Source: Pseudanabaena biceps (GTDB taxonomy: Bacteria > Cyanobacteriota > Cyanobacteriia > Pseudanabaenales > Pseudanabaenaceae). Taken from it: a DNA stretch of 64,000 nt. Shown piece by piece: positions 26,169 through 34,585 of this stretch. The notes under the pieces were generated by a model, which was given only the letters and a program-made list of their open reading frames with translations, searched no databases and was not told the origin of the DNA. Made by a program: the position numbers and the translations under genes. Location of the stretch: NCBI GenBank assembly GCA_013361095.1, contig JAATWA010000001.1, positions 310,001 through 374,000 on the forward strand, in the 5' to 3' direction. Position 1 is the first letter of the stretch. Each line of letters begins with the position of its first letter.

Positions 26169-26334
26169 GAAAAAATAGGTTCTGGGATCAATAAAGTTTT
26201 GCCTAATCGGAATGACGACAAAGTTTCGCCATTTCGATTAGATTTGATAGCTATGGATATTTAGTATAACTCTCGCTAGTTCTCATGCTTTATTTCATAT
26301 CGCTGAAAGTAGAAAAGCTCAAAGCGCTTTTCTG

Positions 26335-26388
26335 AAACCCAAGAATTGTCTGGCGGCGCGGAGCGCCGCCAGACAATTCTTGGGTTTT
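26335..26388. repeat. 54-base palindrome, AAACCCAAGAATTGTC arms
   Basis: Perfect arms AAACCCAAGAATTGTCTGGC with GGCGCGGAGCGCC centre. It lies in the 323-base gap between the histidine kinase and petD; the same gap also holds the terminator at 26407-26450. Nothing else was recognised there. Confidence 0.88.
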
Positions 26389-26406
26389 GATTTGTAGCTA
26401 TATTTC

Positions 26407-26450
26407 GCAAAAAAATAGAGGTGACGCTTTGCGTCACCTCTATTTTTTGC
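26407..26450. terminator. petD terminator-like palindrome
   Basis: GCAAAAAAATAGAGGTGACG / CGTCACCTCTATTTTTTGC with TTT centre, 42 bases past the petD stop. Its long A/T arms suit bidirectional termination. Confidence 0.85.
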
Positions 26451-26491
26451 ACAAGTCACGTAGTGCTTGCACCACATTACTTTTTGAGGAT

Positions 26492-26977
26492 TTAGAACAA
26501 GCCCAAAGTCAAAGACTTATCAATAGGCATTGTGGAACCAATACCCAAGTAAAGGGTAAAAGCAGTACCAAACAAAAATACTGCCATTGCCACAGGACGA
26601 CGGAAAGGATTTTGGAATTTGTTGACGTTCTCAATGAAGGGGATCAAGATCAAACCAACAGGGATCATGCTTTGAAGCAATACACCCAAAAGCTTGTTAG
26701 GTACAATCCGCAGAATTTGGAATGCAGGGTACAAGAACCACTCTGGCAAGATTTCCAAAGGAGTCGCAAAGGGGTTGGCAGGTTCGCCAATCATCGTGGG
26801 ATCAAGCACAGCCAAACCAGTAATCAAAGCGATCGTGCCAGTAATTACCACAGGGAACATATAGAGCAGGTCATTAGGCCATGCTGGTTCACCGTAGTAG
26901 TTGTGACCCATATTCTTTTCCAACTTGGCACGCAAGATGGGATCATTTAAATCGGGCAGCTTTTCAGTCTTTGCCAT
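26492..26977 (-). CDS. petD: Cytochrome b6f complex subunit IV
   Basis: 161-residue thylakoid membrane protein with three transmembrane helices (about 37-57, 95-115, 130-150). The plastoquinol-oxidation PEWY-type motif is present as [10 protein letters not shown]: the PEWY tyrosine is replaced by Phe (PEWF), as is usual in many cyanobacteria and plastids. It pairs with cytochrome b6 to form the quinol-binding core. It follows petB by 116 bases on the same strand, the conserved petBD order. Confidence 0.98.
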   Translation of the reverse strand: MAKTEKLPDLNDPILRAKLEKNMGHNYYGEPAWPNDLLYMFPVVITGTIALITGLAVLDPTMIGEPANPFATPLEILPEWFLYPAFQILRIVPNKLLGVLLQSMIPVGLILIPFIENVNKFQNPFRRPVAMAVFLFGTAFTLYLGIGSTMPIDKSLTLGLF

Positions 26978-27093
26978 GTTATTGCTCTACTTTAATATTG
27001 CAGTTTTTCTAAAATTATCTAATACGAAAATCGCAAATTGATTAACTAGATACGAAACCTTACAAATTTAAGGGATTTATCTAGAATCTTTGC

Positions 27094-27741
27094 TTACAAA
27101 GGACCAGAGATACCTTGCTTGCGGATCATCAAGAAGTGAGCCAACATGAATACAGCAATCAACCAAGGCAACACAAAGGTGTGCAAGCTGTAGAAGCGGG
27201 TAAGAGTGGCTTGACCAACACTTTGACCGCCACGAAGTAGCTCAACTAGGGTTCCACCAACGACAGGAATTGCTTCGGGTACGCCAGATACAATCTTGAC
27301 TGCCCAATAGCCGACTTGATCCCAAGGTAGCGAATAGCCAGTTACACCAAAAGTTACGGTGATTACAGCAAGGATTACGCCAGTGATCCAAGTCAATTCA
27401 CGAGGTTTTTTGAAACCACCAGTGAGGTATACGCGGAAAACGTGCAAGATCATCATCAAGACCATCATGCTTGCTGACCAACGGTGAATTGAGCGAATCA
27501 GCCAGCCGAAGTTAACATCGGTCATGATGTAACGTACGGAGTCAAAAGCTTCAGTTACCGATGGCTTGTAATAAAAGGTCATTGCGAAGCCTGTCGCAAA
27601 CTGGATGAGGAAGCAAGTGAGGGTGATGCCGCCTAAACAGTAAAAGATATTGACGTGGGGAGGAACATACTTGCTGGTAACGTCTTCAGCGAGAGCCCCA
27701 ACTTCGAGACGGTCATTAAACCAATCGTAAACTTTACTCAT
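27094..27741 (-). CDS. petB: Cytochrome b6
   Basis: Full-length 215-residue four-helix cytochrome. Heme ligand histidines lie in [20 protein letters not shown] and in [19 protein letters not shown]. The cysteine that covalently anchors heme c-n is in [11 protein letters not shown] near residue 35. It starts [15 protein letters not shown]. It moves electrons between photosystems in the thylakoid b6f complex and is first in the petBD unit. Confidence 0.98.
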   Translation of the reverse strand: MSKVYDWFNDRLEVGALAEDVTSKYVPPHVNIFYCLGGITLTCFLIQFATGFAMTFYYKPSVTEAFDSVRYIMTDVNFGWLIRSIHRWSASMMVLMMILHVFRVYLTGGFKKPRELTWITGVILAVITVTFGVTGYSLPWDQVGYWAVKIVSGVPEAIPVVGGTLVELLRGGQSVGQATLTRFYSLHTFVLPWLIAVFMLAHFLMIRKQGISGPL

Positions 27742-27811
27742 GTAATTGAAAAACCCAAGATTGCTGAACTAGTAACAAAATTTTTGATAGATACCATTTA
27801 TTCTAATACTT

Positions 27812-27958
27812 ATGACAGGTGTAGGCAAATCTAAAGGCATTTTTTTAATAAGTTTTGCTAAATCTTCAGCAGGTTTCGCTGCTTTTTGCCTTTTGATGAT
27901 AACGACAGATTCAGCGATCGCCCAGCTAACTAATATATATTCAGCAAAACAACTATGA
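27812..27958 (+). CDS. Possible small secreted or remnant ORF (48 aa)
   Basis: A 48-residue frame with a basic N-terminus (MTGVGKSKG), a hydrophobic stretch (FAAFCLLMITT) and an AIA-Q boundary typical of signal peptidase I. It ends in a TGA immediately before the ATG at 27959. It could be a tiny exported peptide, the 5' remnant of a lost secreted protein, or chance. No Shine-Dalgarno is clear. Confidence 0.25.
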   Translation: MTGVGKSKGIFLISFAKSSAGFAAFCLLMITTDSAIAQLTNIYSAKQL

Positions 27959-28003
27959 ATGATTTTCCTGAGAAATCCATTGACAATGCTAGCGATCGCA
28001 ACA

Positions 28004-28567
28004 ATGTTTATGAAAGTTTATGAAAACACCCATGTTGTATCCGTTCGTGACATGAACATTGACGATATCGCACCAATTTTTCATTTGGGTGAACAACTAT
28101 TTACTAGCGATCTTTATCCTTATCTCTATCGCACATGGGATGAGTGGGAAGTAATCGGTATGTATAACACTGATTCTGAATATTGTTTGGTGGCGGAGAT
28201 TGATCAGATTTTAGCGGGATTTGTGCTGGGAACAATTATCAATAAAGCTTCTTGGAAATATGGTTACATCACATGGCTGGGGGTAAATCCTAACTGTCAG
28301 CGTCGTGGCGTTGCCGATCGTCTTGTTGATAAAATTATTGAGCGCATGATTGAAGATAATGTGCGGCTAATGTTGGTGGATACTGATCCCGCTAATACGC
28401 CCGCGATTAATTTCTTTAATCGTAAAGGTTTTGGCAATGCTAGAGAGCATGTGTTTTTGTCGTTAAATCTTGCTAAGCATGAATATTACGGCAGATTGAT
28501 CAATTACGAACGAGATAAGGCTGAGCGCAATCGTCCTCGGTTACGCCGCCGTCCCACCAATGGGTGA
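28004..28567 (+). CDS. GNAT-family N-acetyltransferase (RimI-like)
   Basis: About 187 residues. The acetyl-CoA site is visible as LGVNPNCQRRGVADRLVDKI (V-x-x-x-x-R-x-x-G-x-A), followed by MLVDTDPANTPAINFFNRKGF, typical of the GNAT fold. The frame opens at 27959; starts at 27986, 28004 and 28010 are also in frame. I prefer 28004 because homologous sequence begins near VVSVRDMNIDD. A basic C-terminal tail (RLRRRPTNG) may bind nucleic acid or ribosomes. Substrate unknown. It is followed within 4 bases by a palindrome. Confidence 0.85.
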   Translation: MFMKVYENTHVVSVRDMNIDDIAPIFHLGEQLFTSDLYPYLYRTWDEWEVIGMYNTDSEYCLVAEIDQILAGFVLGTIINKASWKYGYITWLGVNPNCQRRGVADRLVDKIIERMIEDNVRLMLVDTDPANTPAINFFNRKGFGNAREHVFLSLNLAKHEYYGRLINYERDKAERNRPRLRRRPTNG

Positions 28568-28570
28568 TTC

Positions 28571-28623
28571 AAAACCATCAAGAGCATGGCGGCGCAGAGC
28601 GCCGCCATGCTCTTGATGGTTTT
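28571..28623. terminator. Palindrome 4 bases past the GNAT stop
   Basis: Perfect arms AAAACCATCAAGAGCATGGC with a GGCGCAGAGCGCC centre. Probable terminator. Confidence 0.88.
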
Positions 28624-28746
28624 GGAGTTTTCATAGAGAGAATTACTGTTTGATTTTGGACTTAAGATTTAAGGCGATCGCTATCATGTAAACTTTTTAA
28701 AGCAAACGCAAAAGATTTATCGAGTTCGGTACGAGAAGCAAACATT

Positions 28747-28941
28747 ATGCAAGTTGGTCAAAAAGTTCGTGTTCGTAGTTTTAAGGATGCCAGTGGTAAG
28801 GCGATCGCTAATAAGATTGGCGAAATCGGAGTCATCAAAGAAGAAAAAATGATGGACGGTGGTAAATGGGGCTATATCGTTAAATTTTCTGATAGCACCA
28901 AATCTTGGTTTTTTGCAGATGAGTTAGAATCAGCCGCCTAA
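28747..28941 (+). CDS. DUF2862 (KOW-like) small protein
   Basis: 64 residues: MQVGQKVRVRSFKDASGKAI, IGEIGVIKEEK and WFFADELESA match DUF2862, a small SH3-like/KOW-type barrel found in cyanobacteria. A nucleic-acid or ribosome-related role is plausible by fold only. It is a single-gene unit. Confidence 0.8.
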   Translation: MQVGQKVRVRSFKDASGKAIANKIGEIGVIKEEKMMDGGKWGYIVKFSDSTKSWFFADELESAA

Positions 28942-28998
28942 CTTTTGAGCTTTTCTATTACGTGCAGTTAACATTGCATCGGCATTAGCAATGTGCGA

Positions 28999-29063
28999 CT
29001 GTGCCTAGCTAGGCACAGCTAAATATATGACTTCAAAACCTGTGGCGTACGCCACAGGTTTTG
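28999..29063. repeat. Two adjacent perfect palindromes
   Basis: CTGTGCCTAGCTAGGCACAG (28999-29018) is a perfect 20-base palindrome with no loop. CAAAACCTGTGGCGTACGCC through 29063 is a second perfect palindrome. They lie downstream of the DUF2862 gene and probably terminate it. Confidence 0.8.
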
Positions 29064-29231
29064 TACATATTTTCGTATAGAAATTTAGAGAATAAACAAG
29101 CAAAATAAAGTATGCCTAAGTTAATTGCTTTATTTACCTTGTTTCTGTCTGAATTTAAGTAAAAAACAAATATTAATGCCGTAGAATCATAATCTGTTAG
29201 CAAAACTTAAATTTAATTAACCCCTTGCCCT

Positions 29232-29549
29232 ATGGCAGATATTAACCGTCAAGATATCATTAGGGGCATGATGGCAGAGGTGGATGGGCTAAGCTATAGT
29301 ATGGCTTCAGCTAGCCTTGAGGCAGCTTTGACCTGCATCAGCAAAGCCCTAAAAGATCATAAGTCAGTCACATTGAGCGATTTTGGTAAGTTTGGAGTTC
29401 GTCATCGTCGCGCTCGCATTGGTAGCCACCCTCGCACACACCAGCCAATTACAATACCTGAAGTAATTGTTCCGCATTTCACTCCTAGTCCACATCTAAA
29501 AAAGCTAGTTCAAAAGCCCAATGAGCCTAATCCTGACGTTTCTCGGTAA
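29232..29549 (+). CDS. HU/IHF-family DNA-binding protein
   Basis: 105 residues. The HU fold is clear: DINRQDIIRGMMAEVDGLS, a central ALKDHKSVTLSDFGKFGVRHRRARIG, and a DNA-arm segment with HPRTHQPITIPEVIVPHFTP. A C-terminal tail (KKLVQKPNEPNPDVSR) extends beyond the usual HU end. Its last 29 bases overlap the following Get3d-like gene in another frame, so the two are translated together. This is unlikely to be the main HU, which usually has about 90 residues and a GxNPxT arm. Confidence 0.9.
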   Translation: MADINRQDIIRGMMAEVDGLSYSMASASLEAALTCISKALKDHKSVTLSDFGKFGVRHRRARIGSHPRTHQPITIPEVIVPHFTPSPHLKKLVQKPNEPNPDVSR

Positions 29550-30585
29550 AGGTGGTGTTGGCAAAACGACAACCGCGATCGCTATTGCCCGTGCTTTTGC
29601 CAATCAAAATAAGAAAGTTCTCTACGTTGGTCAGCAGGCGGGCAATAGTCTCAGCATGAGACTCAATGTGGAGCTGACAGTTGAGCCACAGACGGTGGCG
29701 ACAAATTTTGAGGCGGTGCATTTACAGTCAGCAACTTTGCTAGAAAGATATTGGGACAAGATGAAAGGCTTGGAAAATCAATATCTGCGAACTCCTTTTT
29801 TTAAGGAGGTCTATGGTCAGGAGCTGGGTATTTTGCCGGGGATGGATTCGGCTCTGGGTCTGAGCTTCTTGCGTGAACGGGATGCTGAAGGTAAGTACGA
29901 CGTAATTATTTATGATGGCATTGGTGATCTGGAAACCTTGAGAATGTTGGGAATGCCAGAAATCTTGGGGTGGTATTTACGCCGCTTTAGACAAGTACTG
30001 GTAGGGTCAGCGATCGGGCAAGCAATTTCGCCTTTTGTAGAACCAATTCTAAGAAGTATTCTCCAAGTTTCTAATACTGATGATATTTCTCAGCAAGCGG
30101 GTGAGATGTCATCGGTACTTACGCGCGGACAAAAAGCAGTTAATGATGCTAGTCGCGTAGCTGCATATCTTGTGACTACTGCTGATCCCTATGCGATCGC
30201 TACTGCAAAATATTTATGGGGTAGCTCTCAGCAATTGGGCTTGACGGTTGGTGGTGTATTTACTAGAGAGCAAATTGCTGATGCTGATTTTGCGCCCCTT
30301 GCTATTTGCCAAGTCCCTGATCAAGTTACAGAGCTAACAATTCCCGATCGCCTTAATGCAAGTTTTGCACCTCGACCAATTGAAATTGATACTGTAAACA
30401 AGCAGGTTAAATTGTTTTTACCAACTTTTAATAAAAAACAGGTCAAGCTAATTCAATTAGGCCCTGAAGTAACTATTGAAGCAGGTGATCAGCGCCGCAA
30501 TATTTTCTTGCCCAATGAGTTAGCAGGAAAGCAAGCCACGGGCGCAAAATTTCTAGACTCTTATTTGATTATTTCTTTCGGTTAA
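29521..30585 (+). CDS. Get3d/ArsA-like ATPase with C-terminal alpha-crystallin domain
   Basis: 354 residues. The deviant Walker A GKGGVGKTTTA is at residues 9-19. The C-terminal 80 or so residues (VKLFLPTFNKKQVKLIQLG, then AGDQRRNIFLPNELAGKQATG) form the small heat-shock/alpha-crystallin-like domain that marks the Get3d subgroup of cyanobacteria and chloroplasts. The CxxC zinc site of eukaryotic Get3 is absent. The family binds hydrophobic clients in an ATP-dependent way, but its cellular client is unknown. It starts inside the HU gene, which is an unusual pairing. Confidence 0.88.
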   Translation: MSLILTFLGKGGVGKTTTAIAIARAFANQNKKVLYVGQQAGNSLSMRLNVELTVEPQTVATNFEAVHLQSATLLERYWDKMKGLENQYLRTPFFKEVYGQELGILPGMDSALGLSFLRERDAEGKYDVIIYDGIGDLETLRMLGMPEILGWYLRRFRQVLVGSAIGQAISPFVEPILRSILQVSNTDDISQQAGEMSSVLTRGQKAVNDASRVAAYLVTTADPYAIATAKYLWGSSQQLGLTVGGVFTREQIADADFAPLAICQVPDQVTELTIPDRLNASFAPRPIEIDTVNKQVKLFLPTFNKKQVKLIQLGPEVTIEAGDQRRNIFLPNELAGKQATGAKFLDSYLIISFG

Positions 30586-30593
30586 ATACTGCC

Positions 30594-30626
30594 AAAGAAG
30601 GTTGGCGCGAAGCGCCAACCTTCTTT
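30594..30626. terminator. Palindrome 9 bases past the Get3d-like stop
   Basis: AAAGAAGGTTGGCGC / GCGCCAACCTTCTTT with a GAA centre; probable terminator. Confidence 0.85.
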
Positions 30627-30693
30627 ATAAGTTAGGACTTACGCGAAGTGAAATCTCCCCTCATCCCCCAACCCCTTCTCCCGCGGGAGAAGG

Positions 30694-31989
30694 CAGGGTG
30701 GTTTCATTTTCGGAAAGGCAAACAGGAAGGAAGTTACAGAAAAATTAGAGGGAGAAAAATCAGTAAGAATAAGAACAAGAGAGAATATCAAAAACTTGGT
30801 GAACTTGATTAGCGAGAACACGTTGCCCCTGAGGAATCGTGCGATAACCAAGACGGCGGACAGTAGTCATGATAAAGCAGTGAATAATAGCCCAAATAGT
30901 AGGAGCATTGCCGCCACGTCGTAAGCCAGTATCCTCTTGAAAAAGGACATCACGCACCCAATGCAAGCGATTTTCAATACCCCAGTGTAGGCGAATCGGG
31001 TCCAGAAACTGAGCCGCATTAAGAGCCAAATCAGAAATATAACCAAGGGACTCGAAAAAGGGCTTATCATCACGCCAGCCCTCGCGTTCGACATAAATCA
31101 AAGACTGTAGAGACGACCAATGTTTGCGTAAGTGAAGTGGAGCAGGATAGACCCAAACACGACGACGCACTTGCCGACCATGAGATTTGTCAAACTCTTC
31201 GGCATAACTAAGAGCGACCGTGTTTTGATGTAAGTGATCCAAAGCCTTGACCAGATTGGGTTGATTATTTTTGAGGGCAATCAAATAATGCTGTTCCTGC
31301 TCAGCAATTAATTTCACCGTATCTTTTTGGCAATGTAAGGCATCCATTGTGAAAGAGGCTGGTTGTCCTTGTAAGGAAGTAATCACTTGTTTAACTACTT
31401 CGATTTCGCTGATTTGCTTATTTTCAGATACCGCAAGGGCAATTACTTCTCCTGTTTCGTGGGTAAAGGCTGACACGGTACTGGTAAAGTTTTGCTTAGA
31501 ATCGGTCTGATTGGTGACCGTACATTTGATGCTTTTACCGTCCATCGCTAGCCATTGCCCTGATTCTCCTGTATGACTATTTCGACACCACTCGTTAAAT
31601 AGTTTGACTACTGACTCGATTTCTACCCCTTGAATGACACGGCGAAAGGTGGAGTATGAGGGGATTTGGCTCTCTGGTGCTAGCTCTAGCATTGTTTGTA
31701 GCGTTTGCCAATGTTTCTCACAGAAATCTGCTAATGGGCGATATCCGTGATAATTACACAATACTCCCAGCAAGGTTAAGCACATTACTAGCCACAAGGG
31801 ATGGCGCTTACCTTTACTTTTTCGAGGGTCTGGGATCTGCTTTAATTGTTCTATAAAGTTCATGGTCTGGTTTTGCTTTTTGCTTAGCTTCTACCAGACC
31901 ATTTTTTACTGTTTTGGCTTCTTCTCCTAACTCTTGCTCTTTTCTGTACTCTTTACACGATAGCCCTTTCCGAAAATGAAACCACCCTG
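30694..31989 (-). mobile_element. ISAs1-family insertion sequence
   Basis: 1296 bases bounded by perfect 25-base terminal inverted repeats that start CAGGGTGGTTTCATTTTCGG and end CCGAAAATGAAACCACCCTG. It contains one intact transposase gene. A 19-base sequence CTTCTCCCGCGGGAGAAGG abuts both ends (30675-30693 and 31990-32008). This exceeds the 8-10 base duplication usual for ISAs1, and the sequence is itself palindromic, so the exact ends are slightly ambiguous. Confidence 0.9.
30760..31863 (-). CDS. ISAs1-family DDE transposase
   Basis: 367 residues, full length. The N-terminal dimerisation-type segment MNFIEQLKQIPDPRKSKGKR precedes the DDE catalytic core: the first Asp in WLAMDGKSIKCT, the second in FTMDALHCQKDT, and the Glu in LHWVRDVLFQEDTG. 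The frame is uninterrupted, so the element may still be active. It is the only gene in the IS. Confidence 0.93.
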   Translation of the reverse strand: MNFIEQLKQIPDPRKSKGKRHPLWLVMCLTLLGVLCNYHGYRPLADFCEKHWQTLQTMLELAPESQIPSYSTFRRVIQGVEIESVVKLFNEWCRNSHTGESGQWLAMDGKSIKCTVTNQTDSKQNFTSTVSAFTHETGEVIALAVSENKQISEIEVVKQVITSLQGQPASFTMDALHCQKDTVKLIAEQEQHYLIALKNNQPNLVKALDHLHQNTVALSYAEEFDKSHGRQVRRRVWVYPAPLHLRKHWSSLQSLIYVEREGWRDDKPFFESLGYISDLALNAAQFLDPIRLHWGIENRLHWVRDVLFQEDTGLRRGGNAPTIWAIIHCFIMTTVRRLGYRTIPQGQRVLANQVHQVFDILSCSYSY

Positions 31990-32126
31990 CTTCTCCCGCG
32001 GGAGAAGGGGCGCAAGATTCTAACTTTTTCTTGTTCCCCTCGCCTGCGGGAGAGGGGCTAGGGGTGAGGGCTTAATCAATTTTTGCGTAAGTCCTATAAG
32101 TATTTAGCCAAGTAATTTAAGACCCA

Positions 32127-32177
32127 AAACCCAAAAGAGAGTTGCGGCGCTTCGCGCCGCAACTCTCTTTTGGGTTT
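32127..32177. terminator. Palindrome 37 bases past the nuclease-like gene
   Basis: Arms AAACCCAAAAGAGAGTTGCG with a GGCGCTTCGCGCC centre. It is flanked on the left by TATTTAGCCAAGTAATTTAAG and on the right by GCTATAGCTATA, like other composite elements of the AAACCCAAGAGAG family. Confidence 0.85.
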
Positions 32178-32214
32178 GTTCTAACGTAAATTGCTATAGC
32201 TATAAATTCTTTTT

Positions 32215-32634
32215 CTAAAGTTTTCCTGTGTTGGCTCTAGCAATAAATCTCTCCAGAGTGACAATTTCTACGCGATCGCCGTAGGGTATAAATTGCTTTA
32301 AATCACCAGAAATATAGAAATCACGCAAAGTCCAACCTTCACCACCTAAAACTAAATAAGCTCTTTGATAATTAGGATTTTGACGCATGGCATCCATTAG
32401 GCAAATAATCTCAAAAGGAACTTTCTGCTCAGCAGTGCCGCCAACCTGTTGCCATTTTAGTGATATCAATACATTGCGATCGCCGCGATTTGCTACCACA
32501 TCGACAATATGCTTGCCTCCTCCGGGACGACTACCAATATACTGTTGCGATTGATAGAGATAGCCGCCATAGATTAGAGAATGTAAAACCATCTGTTCTA
32601 AAACTATCCCTGTGTCAGTATTTCGCAAACTCAT
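32215..32634 (-). CDS. Putative PD-(D/E)XK-type restriction nuclease partner
   Basis: 139 residues. The core HIVDVVANRGDRNVLISLKW has the spacing of a PD-(D/E)XK nuclease, with Asp in VDV and Lys in SLKW, although the expected D/E before the lysine is Ser. It starts with ATGA overlapping the methyltransferase stop, so translation is coupled. Position and size suggest the restriction half of a type II system. Activity is uncertain because of the atypical residue; a helper or nicking role is an alternative. Confidence 0.65.
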   Translation of the reverse strand: MSLRNTDTGIVLEQMVLHSLIYGGYLYQSQQYIGSRPGGGKHIVDVVANRGDRNVLISLKWQQVGGTAEQKVPFEIICLMDAMRQNPNYQRAYLVLGGEGWTLRDFYISGDLKQFIPYGDRVEIVTLERFIARANTGKL

Positions 32635-33509
32635 GATATTTCTAGCCCTTGATTTAAGCCTCGATAAGCTAACATTTCCTTCGCAGCTACGCGATTGCCA
32701 TTACAGCTAATCCGTCTCGGTGCATTGAGAATCTTAATCTCAAAGCCTAAGTCTTGATAAAGAGAAAGAATGCGATCAGTGGCTTGATTAGAAGCGATCG
32801 CAGGACAATTTTGTTGAGCGAGCCAATTGGCTAGTCTTTCTTGTTCTGACCACTCAAAGCCATTTTTGGCATATTGGCGAAACTCAACATCATAGGGTGG
32901 ATCGGCGTAAATAAAATCATTGGGCGCGATCGTAAGCTTAGCAAAATCAGAATTAGTAAACTTCCATTCAGTAAAGGCTAACTTGTAAGCTGAAAAATCT
33001 TTAGTGTAGTTAATAGTTTTATGTCTGCCAAAGGGAACGTTAAAACCACCACTGCGATTGAAGCGGCAAAGACCATTGTAGCCAGTGCGATTGAGGTAAT
33101 AAAAAAGCTGTGCTGATTTTGGATTATTAAATGTTCCTAATTCAATCAGCCGATTAAATTCTATTCTTTGAGCATAATAAAACTCTCGCTCATTCTGCAC
33201 ATCAATTTCTAGCTTTAATCCCTTTTGTAAGCATTTATAGAAGTTAACAACATGGGGATTGATGTCATTAAGTAGAGCCTGCTCTGGCTGTAACCCCAGT
33301 GCGATCGCTAGTCCACCACAAAAAGGCTCGACTAGGCGATGGTGACTATAATTTTGCCAAGTTTTTTGTAAATGTGGCACAAGCCAACGCTTTCCCCCAG
33401 CCCATTTTAGCGGTGGAGACAAGGAATCTGACTTAACTGTTGATTTGGCGAGATGAGCCACTTGTTGTGCTAGGTAGTCGATAGATGAAGAGCATAGCAA
33501 AGATGGCAT
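32631..33509 (-). CDS. D12-class DNA adenine-N6 methyltransferase (Dam/DpnM-like)
   Basis: 292 residues. The SAM-binding motif is in VEPFCGGLAIALGL, preceded by LKWAGGKRWLVPHL, and the catalytic DPPY motif lies in FIYADPPYDVEF near residue 195. The order of motifs (FxGG then DPPY) is the alpha class that usually methylates GATC. HIP1 (GCGATCGC) contains GATC, so this enzyme could modify the most abundant repeat in the genome; target specificity is inference. The next gene overlaps by four bases and looks like a nuclease. Confidence 0.9.
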   Translation of the reverse strand: MPSLLCSSSIDYLAQQVAHLAKSTVKSDSLSPPLKWAGGKRWLVPHLQKTWQNYSHHRLVEPFCGGLAIALGLQPEQALLNDINPHVVNFYKCLQKGLKLEIDVQNEREFYYAQRIEFNRLIELGTFNNPKSAQLFYYLNRTGYNGLCRFNRSGGFNVPFGRHKTINYTKDFSAYKLAFTEWKFTNSDFAKLTIAPNDFIYADPPYDVEFRQYAKNGFEWSEQERLANWLAQQNCPAIASNQATDRILSLYQDLGFEIKILNAPRRISCNGNRVAAKEMLAYRGLNQGLEIS

Positions 33510-33609
33510 AGCAGCAAAATAGACTTTTTGAATTTGGATCGGGAATCTAATCTACTGCTTTTTATGACAATTTTTACATCGCTACAGCGCTTTGCGCTTA
33601 ATTAAACCC

Positions 33610-33660
33610 CAGAGAGATTTTGGGAAGCGGCGCGGAGCGCCGCTTCCCAAAATCTCTCTG
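33610..33660. repeat. 51-base palindrome upstream of the methyltransferase gene
   Basis: Perfect arms CAGAGAGATTTTGGGAAGCG with a GCGCGGAGCGC centre. It lies between the methyltransferase and comB genes together with the palindrome at 33696. Confidence 0.85.
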
Positions 33661-33695
33661 TACTACTCAAAGCCTCAATAGGCTGTAACTGTCGG

Positions 33696-33750
33696 TAAAG
33701 CATAAATCCCAGAGATAGTTACGGCGCAACTCTCTGGGATTTATGCTTTA
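33696..33750. terminator. Palindrome abutting the comB stop codon
   Basis: TAAAGCATAAATCCCAGAGA and its inverse around GTTACGGCGCAAC; it ends 2 bases before the comB stop. One arm differs by one base. Likely a terminator. Confidence 0.85.
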
Positions 33751-33751
33751 C

Positions 33752-34468
33752 TTACGCTGCGACTAGTAAACCTGCCTCAGATTGTTTTGGTAAAACATCA
33801 ACAACATCAATTCTGGCACAGTAAGCAATATCCTCGGCTCCGTTAAGATTTAACAAACGCTTGCCATGACTCGCTTGATAAAATAACTCCTCGACTTCAC
33901 CTTCCCAAGCTTTATAAAGAGCTGCTGCCGCCACCGCTTCGTCATTACCAAAGTCTGCTTCATGTTCCAGATTCGCCGCGATCGCGCCCGCACAAGTTGT
34001 ATCTTCTAAGGAATAACTCCCCTCCCAACCAGAGCCAACAATCCAAATTATTTCAGGTTTAGTCTCGCGTAAGTATTTCAACACTGAACCCAGATTAATC
34101 ATCGCGCAAGCCAGAACACTCTTGGCATTTTGAATTTTTTCCAGCGATCGCGTGCCATTAGTAGTACTCATAAAAATGCGCTTTCCCTTGACCACATCAG
34201 GCGTAAAGTCAAAGGGAGAATTACCTAAATCAAATCCCTCAACTGTTTTCCCCCCACGCTCTCCGACTCTAATTCTTAACTCAGGTGGATGCGCCTCGCT
34301 TACCCGCAACAACTCATCAAGATCTGAAAATACTTGCACGCCTTCGGCTCCTGCTGCCAAAGCTGTGGCGATCGTGGTAGTGGCTCGCAAAATATCAACA
34401 GCGATCGCGCAGTCTGGATTGCCTTCGGACGGAACTAACTCAGGCGTGTGATAAACAAAGATTTTCAT
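33752..34468 (-). CDS. comB: 2-phosphosulfolactate phosphatase-like protein
   Basis: 238 residues, ComB family. The conserved DILRATTT near residues 25-32, [18 protein letters not shown] and STTNGTR are present. In methanogens the enzyme dephosphorylates 2-phosphosulfolactate for coenzyme M; cyanobacteria make no coenzyme M, so here the substrate is uncertain and may be sulfolactate-related. It is a single-gene unit. Confidence 0.9.
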   Translation of the reverse strand: MKIFVYHTPELVPSEGNPDCAIAVDILRATTTIATALAAGAEGVQVFSDLDELLRVSEAHPPELRIRVGERGGKTVEGFDLGNSPFDFTPDVVKGKRIFMSTTNGTRSLEKIQNAKSVLACAMINLGSVLKYLRETKPEIIWIVGSGWEGSYSLEDTTCAGAIAANLEHEADFGNDEAVAAAALYKAWEGEVEELFYQASHGKRLLNLNGAEDIAYCARIDVVDVLPKQSEAGLLVAA

Positions 34469-34585
34469 TTACGGATCTAATGGTTTAGCTATCTACTATA
34501 AATTAAACTCTATGCCTGCTCGTTTTGCAAGGTTTGTTATGGGGCTACTATGAGTATGACAATGCTCAGTTTTACATAGACCATA

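Larger units (their letters stand above)
30635..32094. mobile_element. TA-flanked inverted-repeat element (MITE-like) split by an IS
   Basis: The ends are GGACTTACGC (30635-30644) and GCGTAAGTCC (32085-32094), each bordered by TA, as expected for IS630/Tc1-like insertion. Without the inner IS the element is about 150 bases and contains CCCCTCATCCCCC and GGGGCTAGGGGTGAGGG arms. No transposase of its own remains, so it would need one in trans. Confidence 0.7.

Noticed and set aside
26387..26950. Plus-strand ORF of 187 codons over petD
   Set aside because: Antisense to the well-supported petD gene, and part of it runs through palindromes.
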